Part shown: positions 34,834-42,507 of the stretch, in pieces
Numbering within the stretch: position 1 is the stretch's first letter
Layout: each line of letters begins with the position of its first letter
NCBI RefSeq assembly: GCF_003261575.2
Contig: NZ_CP036175.1
Span: 5,332,001-5,396,000, forward strand
Source: Klebsiella huaxiensis
Lineage (GTDB): Bacteria; Pseudomonadota; Gammaproteobacteria; Enterobacterales; Enterobacteriaceae
DNA: 64,000 bases
Direction: 5' to 3'
The notes under the pieces: generated by a model
Database searches by the model: none
What the model was told of the DNA's origin: nothing
The model's input: only the letters and a program-made list of their open reading frames with translations
Program-made: the position numbers and the translations under genes

Positions 34834-35916
34834 TCACTCGGGTGAATAAATCCCAAGGGTAGAACGAGCTCTTTTTGATGCTATATCAATACCAGTTCCT
34901 GGACGTTCTTGCTCCCATGAAAAGAACTGATTTGTTGCCGCTTTTTTATTTTTTGAAAAATTCCAGTAATTTATAAAGCAATTTACGGCCCATTCTATTT
35001 GATTAGTCGATGCTAAAACTAATCCAAGGTTATTCCATGATGAACCTCTACGTGGAGCTAGTTTAAGTGATGATGTCAGATTCATTTGTGCTGCAGTATA
35101 ATCGCCGATCATGTAATATGCATATCCAAGGTTCCCTAATACTTCAGCATCTGACGGGTATATTTTTTTTGCTGTTTCAAGATTAGCTATAGCAGAAATG
35201 AACTGATTTGACCTAATTTGTATAATAGCCTTTTGATTTAGCGCTCTTGATTCTGAACGATCTTTTTTAGTGATTATTACCCGTGGTGCTGAGATTCCAG
35301 AGTTTCTATACGATGTATCAACCTGCTTAGTATTTGAGTATGTCGTTGATATGTTCTTTTTGTCTATTGTTGTTAGATAATATACGTCATTAGGGGGCGT
35401 CGTTAACATTTTGTATTTAATGTTTTCTGGGAAGTTCATTGCGGTGTATACAGTGTCCATATCAAGTGATAATGATCTTGCTTGGTCATTATCAATTTCA
35501 TTAATGCTTATACGATGAACACCAATTATACTTTCGGGAAAAGCATGGCGTCGTATTCCCGCGCCAAATAAAAGAACGCAAGCACTAACACACTCCCATC
35601 TATTTGGCACTACCGTTGTTAAATTATTACTTGATATAATCAATGACATCTTTAAGGCGTCGGCAACATTACCACCAAGACTATTTAACCAAATCTGACT
35701 GAGTGGCATGTTATCTTGCTTAAATGAGTCGATTTGTTTTGCGAAAATGTATGCATCTCCTGAAGAAATACTTCCATTTACGGTAAGTAGAAACGTTCCA
35801 TCCTCCATTGCTCCTGCTTGGAAGTTTAAATTTCCATATGCAGACCCTAAAGTCTGAGTAAATATTGCAGCCGCGATTATCCATTTTTTTATTTTTCTTA
35901 AGGATTTTTTTTCCAT
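34834..35916 (-). CDS. Exported protein with ClpP-like and TPR domains
   Basis: A 360-aa protein from the ATG at 35914-35916, which has a TAGGAGGAG ribosome site. A signal peptide is likely (KKWIIAAAIFTQTLGSAYG, about 10-30). Residues about 35-175 look like a ClpP/crotonase-fold serine hydrolase: IWLNSLGGNVADALKMSL, then CVSACVLLFGAGIRR with a candidate Ser, then IIGVHRI with a candidate His. Residues about 240-325 hold tetratricopeptide repeats (AEVLGNLGYAYYMIGDYTAAQ, WNNLGLVLASTNQIEWA). It could be a periplasmic protease or binding protein. The codon use is AT-rich, unlike the chromosome. No partner is clear. Confidence 0.75.
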   Translation of the reverse strand: MEKKSLRKIKKWIIAAAIFTQTLGSAYGNLNFQAGAMEDGTFLLTVNGSISSGDAYIFAKQIDSFKQDNMPLSQIWLNSLGGNVADALKMSLIISSNNLTTVVPNRWECVSACVLLFGAGIRRHAFPESIIGVHRISINEIDNDQARSLSLDMDTVYTAMNFPENIKYKMLTTPPNDVYYLTTIDKKNISTTYSNTKQVDTSYRNSGISAPRVIITKKDRSESRALNQKAIIQIRSNQFISAIANLETAKKIYPSDAEVLGNLGYAYYMIGDYTAAQMNLTSSLKLAPRRGSSWNNLGLVLASTNQIEWAVNCFINYWNFSKNKKAATNQFFSWEQERPGTGIDIASKRARSTLGIYSPE

Positions 35917-36192
35917 TTTACTCCTCCTAAAAATACCTCTCATCCAGTAAACCTGAGTGCGACTAATAGCTAGGACCACGAATCTTCTCTATGCCACGCC
36001 CCTAATATTATCACTAAATAATGATTTTAGGAATGCGCAAATCATTTAAAAGGAAGGTTCAGTCTAATACAATAGACTAATATTGATACATTTTTCCGAT
36101 CAGTGCTTCTCACTGAGTATTTCGCTCTATTCGGTTACGGATTGGCATTGAAGTTCTATCAGAGTTTCTCATCCATTCTATCAACTGGGAAC
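35917..36192. other. Gap between ClpP-like gene and IS903-type fragment
   Basis: No gene or clear signal was found besides the ribosome site for the ClpP-like gene. The sequence is AT-rich and likely carries that gene's promoter. Confidence 0.5.
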
Positions 36193-36516
36193 TTAACTTT
36201 TCATTCTACTTTTTAACCTGTTTTTTCGCCGCTTTCCACTACTGGCGGTTTTTTCTCGTAAATTTACCTTGCAGAACCACTCTTTGCGCGTTATGCACCA
36301 GTCTGTCCAAGATTGTGTCTGCCGTTGCTGGGCAAGATCAGTAATGGCAGACTCATCAAGCCAGACCGTCAGCGAACCGCGCTGCCTGAGCACTTTGTTG
36401 TAGGCAGACCAGTTGGTGATTTTAAACTTTTGCTTTGCCATGGGGACCTGATGCTGAAACGTCTGTAACGATCAGATCCGCCCATCTCCTGAAAGTTCGA
36501 TTTATTCAACAAAGCC
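36193..36516 (-). mobile_element. IS903-type (IS5 family) end fragment
   Basis: The terminal repeat GGCTTTGTTGAATAAATCGA lies on the minus strand, ending at 36516. The transposase start follows: MAKQKFKITNWSAYNKVL, LRQRGSLTVWLDESAI, which matches the IS903 transposase N-terminus. After about residue 35 the frame departs from the family. Only the beginning of the IS is left, so it is inactive. Confidence 0.85.
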
Positions 36517-36756
36517 GACGATACAGTCAAGGTAAACAATGGGATCCTCCATCTCGAGAATGAATTATCTGTTGTTATCTACCATATTTCTCAACCTGAA
36601 ACTTTGCCAGTGACTATGCCATTGGGCTTTATAACAACTAACAAAAAGTCGGTTAAGATTATTGGAGCGCTGATTACTGAATATCTGAAAAGTAGCTCTG
36701 GTTTTGATAAGCCACATGACTGTGGATTTCTTTCTTCGATAGTTGAAAAATGCTGA
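36517..36756 (+). pseudogene. Reading-frame remnant cut by IS903-type element
   Basis: An open frame without start begins at the IS end and stops with the TGA at 36754-36756. It encodes about 78 residues including SVVIYHISQPETLPVTMPLGF and KIIGALITEYLKSSSGF. The family is not recognised. It is most likely the C-terminal part of a gene disrupted by the IS. The remaining bases up to 36857 hold nothing recognised. Confidence 0.5.
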
Positions 36757-36857
36757 TAGAATGGTCAGTTACCCTTTTAGTTGTCTTGACCACCTCCATA
36801 GGATGTGGTTATTAATTGCCACTATTAAACCGTTACTAATTTGGTATTTCTATATTT

Positions 36858-36889
36858 TGTACCAGTTAACACTCATGTTAACTGGTACA
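36858..36889. terminator. Perfect 14-bp hairpin downstream of exported protein gene
   Basis: TGTACCAGTTAACA (36858-36871) pairs fully with TGTTAACTGGTACA (36876-36889), CTCA loop. It lies at the 3' side of the minus-strand gene ending at 36906. There is no T-run, so it may be a transcript-end hairpin rather than a classic terminator. Confidence 0.5.
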
Positions 36890-36905
36890 GTACGTATCAG
36901 ATATA

Positions 36906-37388
36906 TCAATCTGACTCATCGGGGATACCATTCATCATATTGCCGTCACCCAGATGTTGTTCCCAGATATCATCGCATTTTATCGTGCTGATTTCTTTCC
37001 CCTGTTTTAAAACTGTTATTTCTCCATCAGTATTTTTCCCATCATCGATATAGAAAATAGAGTAAGTATACTCGTTTTCTGGTATGTTCAATGTATGTAT
37101 CGACACACCCTCAGCTCGACTGTAATTCCAGGTCTGACTTAACTGACTCACATTTTTTACCAAAGTGATTTCAGGAATAACCCCACTACCTCCGTTAATG
37201 TCCGATTTACCGAATAAATAAGTGACCTCATTATTATTCCTTAACACAGCCACCTCTTTAGTGGTTTTACCTTTTATGACACACCCGAACAAGACATCTG
37301 AATCTCCATAAGGTGATGCCATTACTGAACAGGAGATAGTAATTACTCCCAGAGTAGTCACATATTTAATTCCATTTAAAAACCTCAT
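36906..37388 (-). CDS. Unrecognised exported protein
   Basis: A 160-aa protein not assigned to a family. The ATG at 37386-37388 has an AGAGGAGAT ribosome site. A signal peptide is clear: KYVTTLGVITISCSVMASP, cleavage expected after VMA. The mature part has two cysteines (FGCVIKG and IKCDDIW), likely a disulphide, and beta-rich segments such as KEVAVLRNNNEVTYLFGKSD. It is probably periplasmic. It follows the J-domain-like gene in the same direction with a terminator between them, so it is a separate unit. Confidence 0.7.
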   Translation of the reverse strand: MRFLNGIKYVTTLGVITISCSVMASPYGDSDVLFGCVIKGKTTKEVAVLRNNNEVTYLFGKSDINGGSGVIPEITLVKNVSQLSQTWNYSRAEGVSIHTLNIPENEYTYSIFYIDDGKNTDGEITVLKQGKEISTIKCDDIWEQHLGDGNMMNGIPDESD

Positions 37389-37411
37389 ACAAATCTCCTC
37401 TAAAAATAAAT

Positions 37412-37449
37412 AATATATAAAAAGCACTTACCCCAGAGGTAAGTGCTTT
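37412..37449 (-). terminator. Terminator of the J-domain-like gene
   Basis: AAAGCACTTACC and GGTAAGTGCTTT form a 12-bp perfect stem with a 5-base loop; on the minus strand it is followed by TTTTATATATT. It separates the genes at 37463 and 36906. Confidence 0.8.
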
Positions 37450-37462
37450 GCCTCAAAAATGC

Positions 37463-38242
37463 CTATTCAATATATACAACAATCTTACCATCTGATTGTT
37501 CTGTAACGGTGATATCCTTAGTTGTACCATCACTAAGTTGAGCAAATCCATAGTGCTGTTTCCCTTCACTTTCAGTTAACGTTACGTTCTCACATTGCTG
37601 TGAGTACTGGCGTAGTTGCTTATGATAGATATCCGTTACCACCTCACATGCTGAGCGCTCCAGCATTGTTTTGCTACTGTTGAATGCAAAGTTCCCGATG
37701 CCATATACAACCCATATCCCAAGCCAGACCAGCAACAGCATTTTTCCCTGACCAACGGCTTTACAACGTTTAGCAATATAGACTGGCGAAAAAAGAATCC
37801 ACCATTTTGAAAAGCTTGCCTTGCCATGTTTATCCAGTAGCTTCCAGTCCATATAAAACAAAATAATCAGGGCAATCATAACGAACAAATTAACCGTATA
37901 GTTGACAGCTAAACTAAACAAACAAGCTGTTAAAACGCCGACAACAAACAATCCCGTTGCAATCCAGATATATTTGTCATGTAGCGACGAATTATCTATA
38001 TTTAATAATTTACAGATATTTTGAGCGATTACCAAATCAGACTTTTTTCTATCGCCAACAATAAAAGAAATCAATTTATTATTATACAGCACCCTGGCTT
38101 CATCGTTTAACAAAATGGATTTCATCTCACGGATGAATTTTAAATCTGCATCATCACGCTCACTTACTTTTTGTATCGCATGGTTTAATTCATCAACACT
38201 GGCATTCATATCCAGCTCAAGATATTCATAATAGTTTATCAT
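37463..38242 (-). CDS. J-domain-like membrane protein
   Basis: A 259-aa protein. The N-terminal NYYEYLELDMNASVDELNHAI (4-24) and LLNDEARVLYNNKL look like a degenerate DnaJ domain; the HPD tripeptide is not seen, so co-chaperone action is doubtful. Hydrophobic helices are at about 93-115 and 117-134 (IWIATGLFVVGVLTACLFSL; LFVMIALIILFYMDW), another near 168-185 (MLLLVWLGIWVVYGIGNFAF). The C-terminal part, with two cysteines (SACEVV, QQCENV), may be outside the membrane. No function is established. It is followed by a terminator. Confidence 0.65.
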   Translation of the reverse strand: MINYYEYLELDMNASVDELNHAIQKVSERDDADLKFIREMKSILLNDEARVLYNNKLISFIVGDRKKSDLVIAQNICKLLNIDNSSLHDKYIWIATGLFVVGVLTACLFSLAVNYTVNLFVMIALIILFYMDWKLLDKHGKASFSKWWILFSPVYIAKRCKAVGQGKMLLLVWLGIWVVYGIGNFAFNSSKTMLERSACEVVTDIYHKQLRQYSQQCENVTLTESEGKQHYGFAQLSDGTTKDITVTEQSDGKIVVYIE

Positions 38243-38375
38243 GATAATTCCTTATCTTTACATAATAGCCGAAATATTACAGAGAACGTTAAACTGGTAA
38301 ACTTCAAGAGCATTGAACAGGAGGGGAGTATGGTGGTAGATATAAAAGACTTATTAAAATATGTAATCATTCCCC

Positions 38376-38480
38376 TTATTGACATAACAAAACAACAATC
38401 CCTATACAAACAAGTAACATGAATAAAAAACCAATGCCAAGATAGGCTTTAAAAAGCCTCTTAACTCTGTCTGGTTTCAT
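38376..38480 (-). CDS. 34-aa membrane peptide, coupled to the upstream small gene
   Basis: ATG at 38478-38480, TAA at 38376-38378. The peptide is basic at its N-terminus (MKPDRVKRLFKAY) and then has one hydrophobic helix (LGIGFLFMLLVCIGIVVLLC). The ATG overlaps the TGA of the 53-aa gene (ATGA), and a GAGG ribosome site lies inside that gene, so coupled translation is likely. The size, charge and helix fit small membrane regulators or type I-toxin-like peptides. Function unknown. Confidence 0.55.
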   Translation of the reverse strand: MKPDRVKRLFKAYLGIGFLFMLLVCIGIVVLLCQ

Positions 38481-38638
38481 TTTGACCTCACGACTACAGC
38501 AAAAAGAATCGCACCAAATATGGGGTCTATAAGCATACTGATAACAAACCATATGAAGAACGAACGGCCACTGGCCTGAGCCAATTTACCAATAACTATC
38601 GATGCTCCGATCCACAAAAGTAAAAGAATAAATGCCAT
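38477..38638 (-). CDS. 53-aa small membrane protein
   Basis: From the ATG at 38636-38638 (AAGGAG ribosome site) the product is MAFILLLLWIGASIVIGKLA followed by a second hydrophobic helix (FFIWFVISMLIDPIFGAILFAVVV). An upstream in-frame ATG at 38693 would add a soluble 19-residue leader but has no ribosome site. The family resembles small hypothetical two-helix proteins such as PLDc_N/PMP3-like, without a secure match. It overlaps the 34-aa gene. Confidence 0.6.
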   Translation of the reverse strand: MAFILLLLWIGASIVIGKLAQASGRSFFIWFVISMLIDPIFGAILFAVVVRSK

Positions 38639-38890
38639 CGTTGGCTCCTTGAAAAATAACAATAAATCATTGAAGTGGTGGTTTAATGCCGTCACTTTGT
38701 CCGGTAAGCATGTTGAATGGATGGGCAGACTTATACCTGCCGCATTGAAACATCCTTGCTATAGGCGCATGGTGCATCTCCTTATTGTCACCCGATGAGA
38801 ATCCTGGCCTGATTCTAATTAAATCCTTTCTAAGATAGGGAGGTTATGAGTGCAGGTAAAATTGTTATTACCGATCGAATTTCAATAATT

Positions 38891-38982
38891 GATCTGCAAA
38901 ATCTATCGATAAAAACGATCAATTTAATATATTTGATAGTTTATAGCTATCATTGTAATGATATCGATCGTTTTTGTAGATC
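38891..38982. repeat. Nested dyads in an AT-rich gap near the integrase
   Basis: AAAAACGATC (38911-38920) and GATCGTTTTT (38966-38975) are perfect inverted arms. Inside, centred on the same base, lie TGATAG (38934-38939) and CTATCA (38947-38952). Outside are GATCTGCAAAA (38891-38901) and TTTTGTAGATC (38972-38982), with one mismatch. The gap 38639-39081 holds no gene. Such sites could bind AlpA-like regulators or serve as integrase arm sites. Confidence 0.55.
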
Positions 38983-39081
38983 AGTTTATGCGGGGGATGT
39001 GGTGTATTAAAATTGATGAGGCAAGTAGTGGATATTTTTTATTCATTAAAATCATAAAGATATGACATTTAGCATAACCTT

Positions 39082-39372
39082 CTAGTCAAAGGTATGACCA
39101 CAATCGCCACACTCATATCTGTCAAACAGGAGTCCATCAAGGGCTGAGCCGGTAACCGCTCCCGCAGTTGCACCAGCCACAAACCTCCCCAGCACAGCAC
39201 CAATAACAGCCCCGGTAGCAGTCCCCAGAACTGGCACAACAGAACCAATTGCCGCCCCCGAGCTTGCTCCACTAAGGGCTCCAGCCACACCTCCAGCGAT
39301 ACTTCCTGCCTTCCTCCCAATGTTACGTTCGCTAACGCGTTCAGAACCACATTTTGGACACATTGTAACCAT
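39082..39372 (-). CDS. Zinc-ribbon and glycine-zipper protein
   Basis: A 96-aa protein. The N-terminal MVTMCPKCGSERVSERNIG and C-terminal RYECGDCGHTFD supply CPxCG and CGxCG, the two halves of a zinc ribbon. Between them is a glycine zipper of about 65 residues (AGSIAGGVAGALSGASSGAAIG, quoted in part). The ends would be on the same side of a membrane if the zipper makes a hairpin. The start is chosen by a CAGGAG ribosome site. Similar small proteins exist in many bacteria without a known role. Confidence 0.68.
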   Translation of the reverse strand: MVTMCPKCGSERVSERNIGRKAGSIAGGVAGALSGASSGAAIGSVVPVLGTATGAVIGAVLGRFVAGATAGAVTGSALDGLLFDRYECGDCGHTFD

Positions 39373-39400
39373 TGATAAAATCTCCTGATTTTCGGTTGTT

Positions 39401-39442
39401 AAAAAGCAAAAAGGCACCCGAACGTTAAAGTACGGATGCCTT
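39401..39442 (-). terminator. Integrase terminator
   Basis: On the minus strand AAGGCATCCG and CGGGTGCCTT form a stem with one mismatch, followed by TTTGCTTTTT. It lies directly after the integrase gene. Confidence 0.7.
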
Positions 39443-39503
39443 CTTTATGTAATCACTCATGTTGAATCTACGGGGTTAAGGGGCCAAAATATAGCGTCAT
39501 GTG

Positions 39504-40775
39504 TTATCTGGTCAGCATGGGATTATTAATTTTCGCAAAATCGAAAGGACTAATACTCTTCTCCCGATTTGCATCCAGGAAGTTTGCCCACCATTGCAGC
39601 ATCAACTTGCGTTCATCCAGATGTTCCGCTTTATGGATATATGCTGCGCGTACCGAATTACGTTCCATATGGCTCATCTGGCGCTCCACCGCATCCTTCG
39701 ACCATAGACCTGACTCAATTAACGAACTACAGGCCATTGTGCGGAAGCCGTGGCCGCAAACCTCAACTTTAGTGTCATAGCCCATAACCCGTAGCGCACT
39801 ATTTACCGTGTTCTCACTCATGGGTTTACGCGGATCGTGATCGCCAATAAAAATCAGCTCATGTTCACCACAGAACTGTTTTATCTGCTTCAGGATCGCC
39901 AGCGCCTGCTTTGATAGCGGCACCAGATGAGGTGTACGCATCTTTGATCCTCGCTGAGAATGTTTCACGCCGGGAATAGGCTCTCGCTCAGGCGGGATGG
40001 TCCACATTGACGTTTCAAAATCGATCTCTGACCAGCGAGCAAAACGCAGCTCACTGGAGCGAATAAAGATAAGCAGAGTAAGTTCCGTTGCCCAGCGGGT
40101 TAGCGGCCTGCCGGTATAACCGTCTATTTTCTCGAGTAACTCAGGGATACGCTTTAATTCCAGCGCCGGACGATGTTGTCGATTGCCAGAGGCGACGGCT
40201 CCAGCCATCTCCTGCGCTGGGTTGTAATCAATCAGCCCGCTTTGTACTGCATAACGCATGATGGCCGTGGTGCGCTGTTGGAGACGAGAAGCCACCTCAA
40301 GACGTCCAGACACTTCCACTGCTTTAATTGGTGCCAGTAAATCACGAGTACCCAGTTCAGCAATGTTGCAAGTACCAATTGCCGGGAAGATATTGTCCTC
40401 CAGGCTCTTTTTTACGCGATTAGCATGATCTTCCGACCATTTTTGGTTAGTCGCAAGCCATTCTCTGGCAACCTTCTCGAAAGTAATAATCTCTTTCGCC
40501 TGCTCTTCTTTTAAAGCACGCTTATGCTCACGAGGATCAATGCCAGCAGCAACCAGCTTTCTAGCCTCTTCTCTCTTTTTTCTGGCATTAGCTAACGAGA
40601 TTTCAGGATAGACACCGAACGCCATCAAATGTTGTTTACCGCCAAAACGGAAACGAAATCGCCAATACTTTGAGCCGTTAGGTTTTACAAGTAAGGACAT
40701 ACCGTCGCCGTCAACAAGTGAATACTCTTTCTCCTCAGGTTTCGCAGAACGAACTTTAGTATCCGTTAAGGCCAT
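39504..40775 (-). CDS. intB: P4-type tyrosine integrase
   Basis: A 423-aa integrase starting MALTDTKVRSAKPEEKEYSL, the DUF4102 N-terminus of P4-like integrases. An SAM-like core-binding domain (about 100-185) follows. The catalytic domain carries Arg in FIRSSELRFARW, the HGFRTMACSSL box (H-x-x-R) and Tyr in RAAYIHKAEHLDER, so the active site is complete. The AAGGAGG ribosome site fixes the start; an upstream extension to 40853 is rejected. It lies 200 bases from leuX and is the island's own integrase, using the 3' end of that tRNA gene. Confidence 0.94.
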   Translation of the reverse strand: MALTDTKVRSAKPEEKEYSLVDGDGMSLLVKPNGSKYWRFRFRFGGKQHLMAFGVYPEISLANARKKREEARKLVAAGIDPREHKRALKEEQAKEIITFEKVAREWLATNQKWSEDHANRVKKSLEDNIFPAIGTCNIAELGTRDLLAPIKAVEVSGRLEVASRLQQRTTAIMRYAVQSGLIDYNPAQEMAGAVASGNRQHRPALELKRIPELLEKIDGYTGRPLTRWATELTLLIFIRSSELRFARWSEIDFETSMWTIPPEREPIPGVKHSQRGSKMRTPHLVPLSKQALAILKQIKQFCGEHELIFIGDHDPRKPMSENTVNSALRVMGYDTKVEVCGHGFRTMACSSLIESGLWSKDAVERQMSHMERNSVRAAYIHKAEHLDERKLMLQWWANFLDANREKSISPFDFAKINNPMLTR

Positions 40776-40937
40776 AATGGTCCTCCTTCCATTGGTATGT
40801 CGTGAGTATACAAGCAATATCGAATCGACAAATATACTCATTAGTATACTCAAAAGCTTGTTGATGTGGGTTGAGTTAGGTTGACTTCAGTTGAGGGGAA
40901 AAGCGGGTAAAGCCTTGTGTAGCGCGGATTTTGGGCA

Positions 40938-40962
40938 TAAAAAAAGACGTCGATTGACGTCT
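40938..40962 (-). terminator. leuX terminator
   Basis: AGACGTC and GACGTCT form a 7-bp stem with a 4-base loop; on the minus strand seven T follow. It is on the island side of the tRNA gene, so it came with the island or replaced the original one. Confidence 0.75.
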
Positions 40963-40975
40963 ATTTATATACTTT

Positions 40976-41000
40976 TGGTGCCGAAGGCCGGACTCGAACC
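40976..41000. other. Right attachment site (3' end of leuX)
   Basis: P4-type integrases recombine in the 3' part of tRNA genes. The integrase at 39504-40775 lies directly beside this end, so the island/chromosome border should be within the last tens of bases of leuX. No second copy of the tRNA end was seen in the window, so the left junction lies beyond position 1. The exact core is inferred. Confidence 0.65.
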
Positions 41001-41060
41001 GGCACGTATTTCTACGGTTGATTTTGAATCAACTGCGTCTACCGATTTCGCCACTCCGGC
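40976..41060 (-). tRNA. leuX: tRNA-Leu (anticodon CAA), island attachment gene
   Basis: The 85-nt minus-strand gene folds as a leucine tRNA: anticodon stem GTTGA/TCAAC with loop TTCAAAA (CAA anticodon), long variable arm, TPsiC arm GCCGGTTCGAGTCCGGC, and an encoded CCA. It is the leuX gene, a frequent island target. The acceptor stem pairs GCCGGAG with CTTCGGC, giving one G-U pair. The 3' end faces the integrase, so the 3' half is the part supplied by the island. Confidence 0.95.
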
Positions 41061-41306
41061 ACGGAAAGGATACGGAAAACGTTGTGGATTATACCTGTCA
41101 CACGCTGCCATGCAAGCAGCGTTGCATCCTATCCTCATCAAGTGATGAATTTTTCATCTGCTCAGTGTGTTAGCCTCTTGAGCTCACATTTCCTCTCCCC
41201 TACTCAACCCCCCTTCCCCCCTCCTTCTGCCAAGCGTCCCCCCGCCTCATGCTCTACACTTCCTTCTTAATGATGCCAAAACTACGCCAAACCCAAGGAA
41301 TCTGTC

Positions 41307-42326
41307 ATGAGCACTATTAAAAGTTACGCCGCCAAAGAAGCGGGCGCCGATCTGTCGCTGTGGGAGTACGATGCCGGCGACCTCAAGCCGGAAGATGTCG
41401 AAGTGCAGGTGGAGTACTGCGGGATCTGTCACTCCGACCTGTCGATGATCGACAACGAATGGGGCATGTCGAGCTATCCGCTGGTAGCCGGTCACGAAGT
41501 GATTGGTCGCGTGGCGGCGCTGGGCAGCGCCGCGCAGGAGAAGGGCCTTAAAATCGGCCAGAAAGTAGGTATCGGCTGGACGGCGCGCAGCTGCGGCCAC
41601 TGCGATGCCTGCATCAGCGGCAACCAGATCAACTGTCTGGAAGGCTCGGTCCCGACCATCATTAACCGCGGCGGCTTCGCCGATAAGCTGCGCGCCGACT
41701 GGCAATGGGTGATCCCGCTGCCGGAAAACGTCGATATCGAATCCGCCGGGCCGATGCTCTGCGGCGGCATTACCGTCTTCAAACCGCTGCTGATGCATCA
41801 CGTCACGGCAAACAGCCGCGTCGGGGTGATCGGCATTGGCGGCCTCGGCCATATCGCCATCAAGCTGTTGCACGCGATGGGCGCGGAAGTCACCGCCTTT
41901 AGCTCAAACCCAGCGAAAGAGCAGGAAGTGCTGGCGATGGGTGCCGATCGCGTCGTAAACAGCCGCGATCCTGAAGCCTTAAAAGCGCTGGCCGGGCAGT
42001 TCGACCTGATCATCAACACCGTTGCCGTCGACCTCGACTGGCAGCCGTACTTTGAAGCGCTGGCGTACGGCGGCAACTTCCACACCGTCGGCGCGGTAAT
42101 GAAGCCGTTCCCGGTCCCCGCTTTCACCCTGATTGGCGGCGACCGCAGCATCTCTGGCTCGGCTACCGGCAACCCGTCCGAGCTGCGCAAGTTGATGAAA
42201 TTTGCCGGACGCAGCAAAGTCGCACCGACTACCGAGCTGTTCCCGATGTCGCAAATCAACGAAGCGCTGAAGCACGTTCGCGAGGGCAAAGCTCGTTACC
42301 GCGTGGTGCTGAAAGCCGACTTCTAA
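41307..42326 (+). CDS. ahr: NADPH-dependent aldehyde reductase Ahr (YjgB)
   Basis: A 339-aa zinc alcohol dehydrogenase-family enzyme. Catalytic zinc site: C41 and H63 ([19 protein letters not shown]). Structural zinc site: C96, C99, C102 and C110 ([16 protein letters not shown]). The Rossmann motif [13 protein letters not shown] is near 175. In E. coli, Ahr reduces a broad range of aldehydes with NADPH, and the gene lies beside leuX as here. AAGGA precedes the ATG at a short distance. It marks the start of the conserved chromosome. A hairpin follows at 42380. Confidence 0.93.
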   Translation: MSTIKSYAAKEAGADLSLWEYDAGDLKPEDVEVQVEYCGICHSDLSMIDNEWGMSSYPLVAGHEVIGRVAALGSAAQEKGLKIGQKVGIGWTARSCGHCDACISGNQINCLEGSVPTIINRGGFADKLRADWQWVIPLPENVDIESAGPMLCGGITVFKPLLMHHVTANSRVGVIGIGGLGHIAIKLLHAMGAEVTAFSSNPAKEQEVLAMGADRVVNSRDPEALKALAGQFDLIINTVAVDLDWQPYFEALAYGGNFHTVGAVMKPFPVPAFTLIGGDRSISGSATGNPSELRKLMKFAGRSKVAPTTELFPMSQINEALKHVREGKARYRVVLKADF

Positions 42327-42379
42327 TGATATCCGTCACTGGGGCGTAACCTGAACGCTCCTGACTCAGGACTTCACCG

Positions 42380-42405
42380 CCGGGCAGCCCGTCTGCCCGG
42401 TATTT
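42380..42405 (+). terminator. Terminator-like hairpin after ahr
   Basis: CCGGGCAG (42380-42387) and CTGCCCGG (42393-42400) with a 5-base loop, followed by TATTT. The T-run is short. Confidence 0.6.
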
Positions 42406-42507
42406 CGCCCTCTGGTCATTAAACCGTCATCTCCCCGCCATCCTTTTGCAGTCAATCCTTCTCAAAATCCGGGCTTCTACAAACGCCTGAACGAGACGTC
42501 TGCCACC

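Noticed and set aside
40891..41145. 84-codon plus-strand frame across leuX
   Set aside because: It overlaps the tRNA gene on the opposite strand; the reading is a by-product of tRNA sequence.
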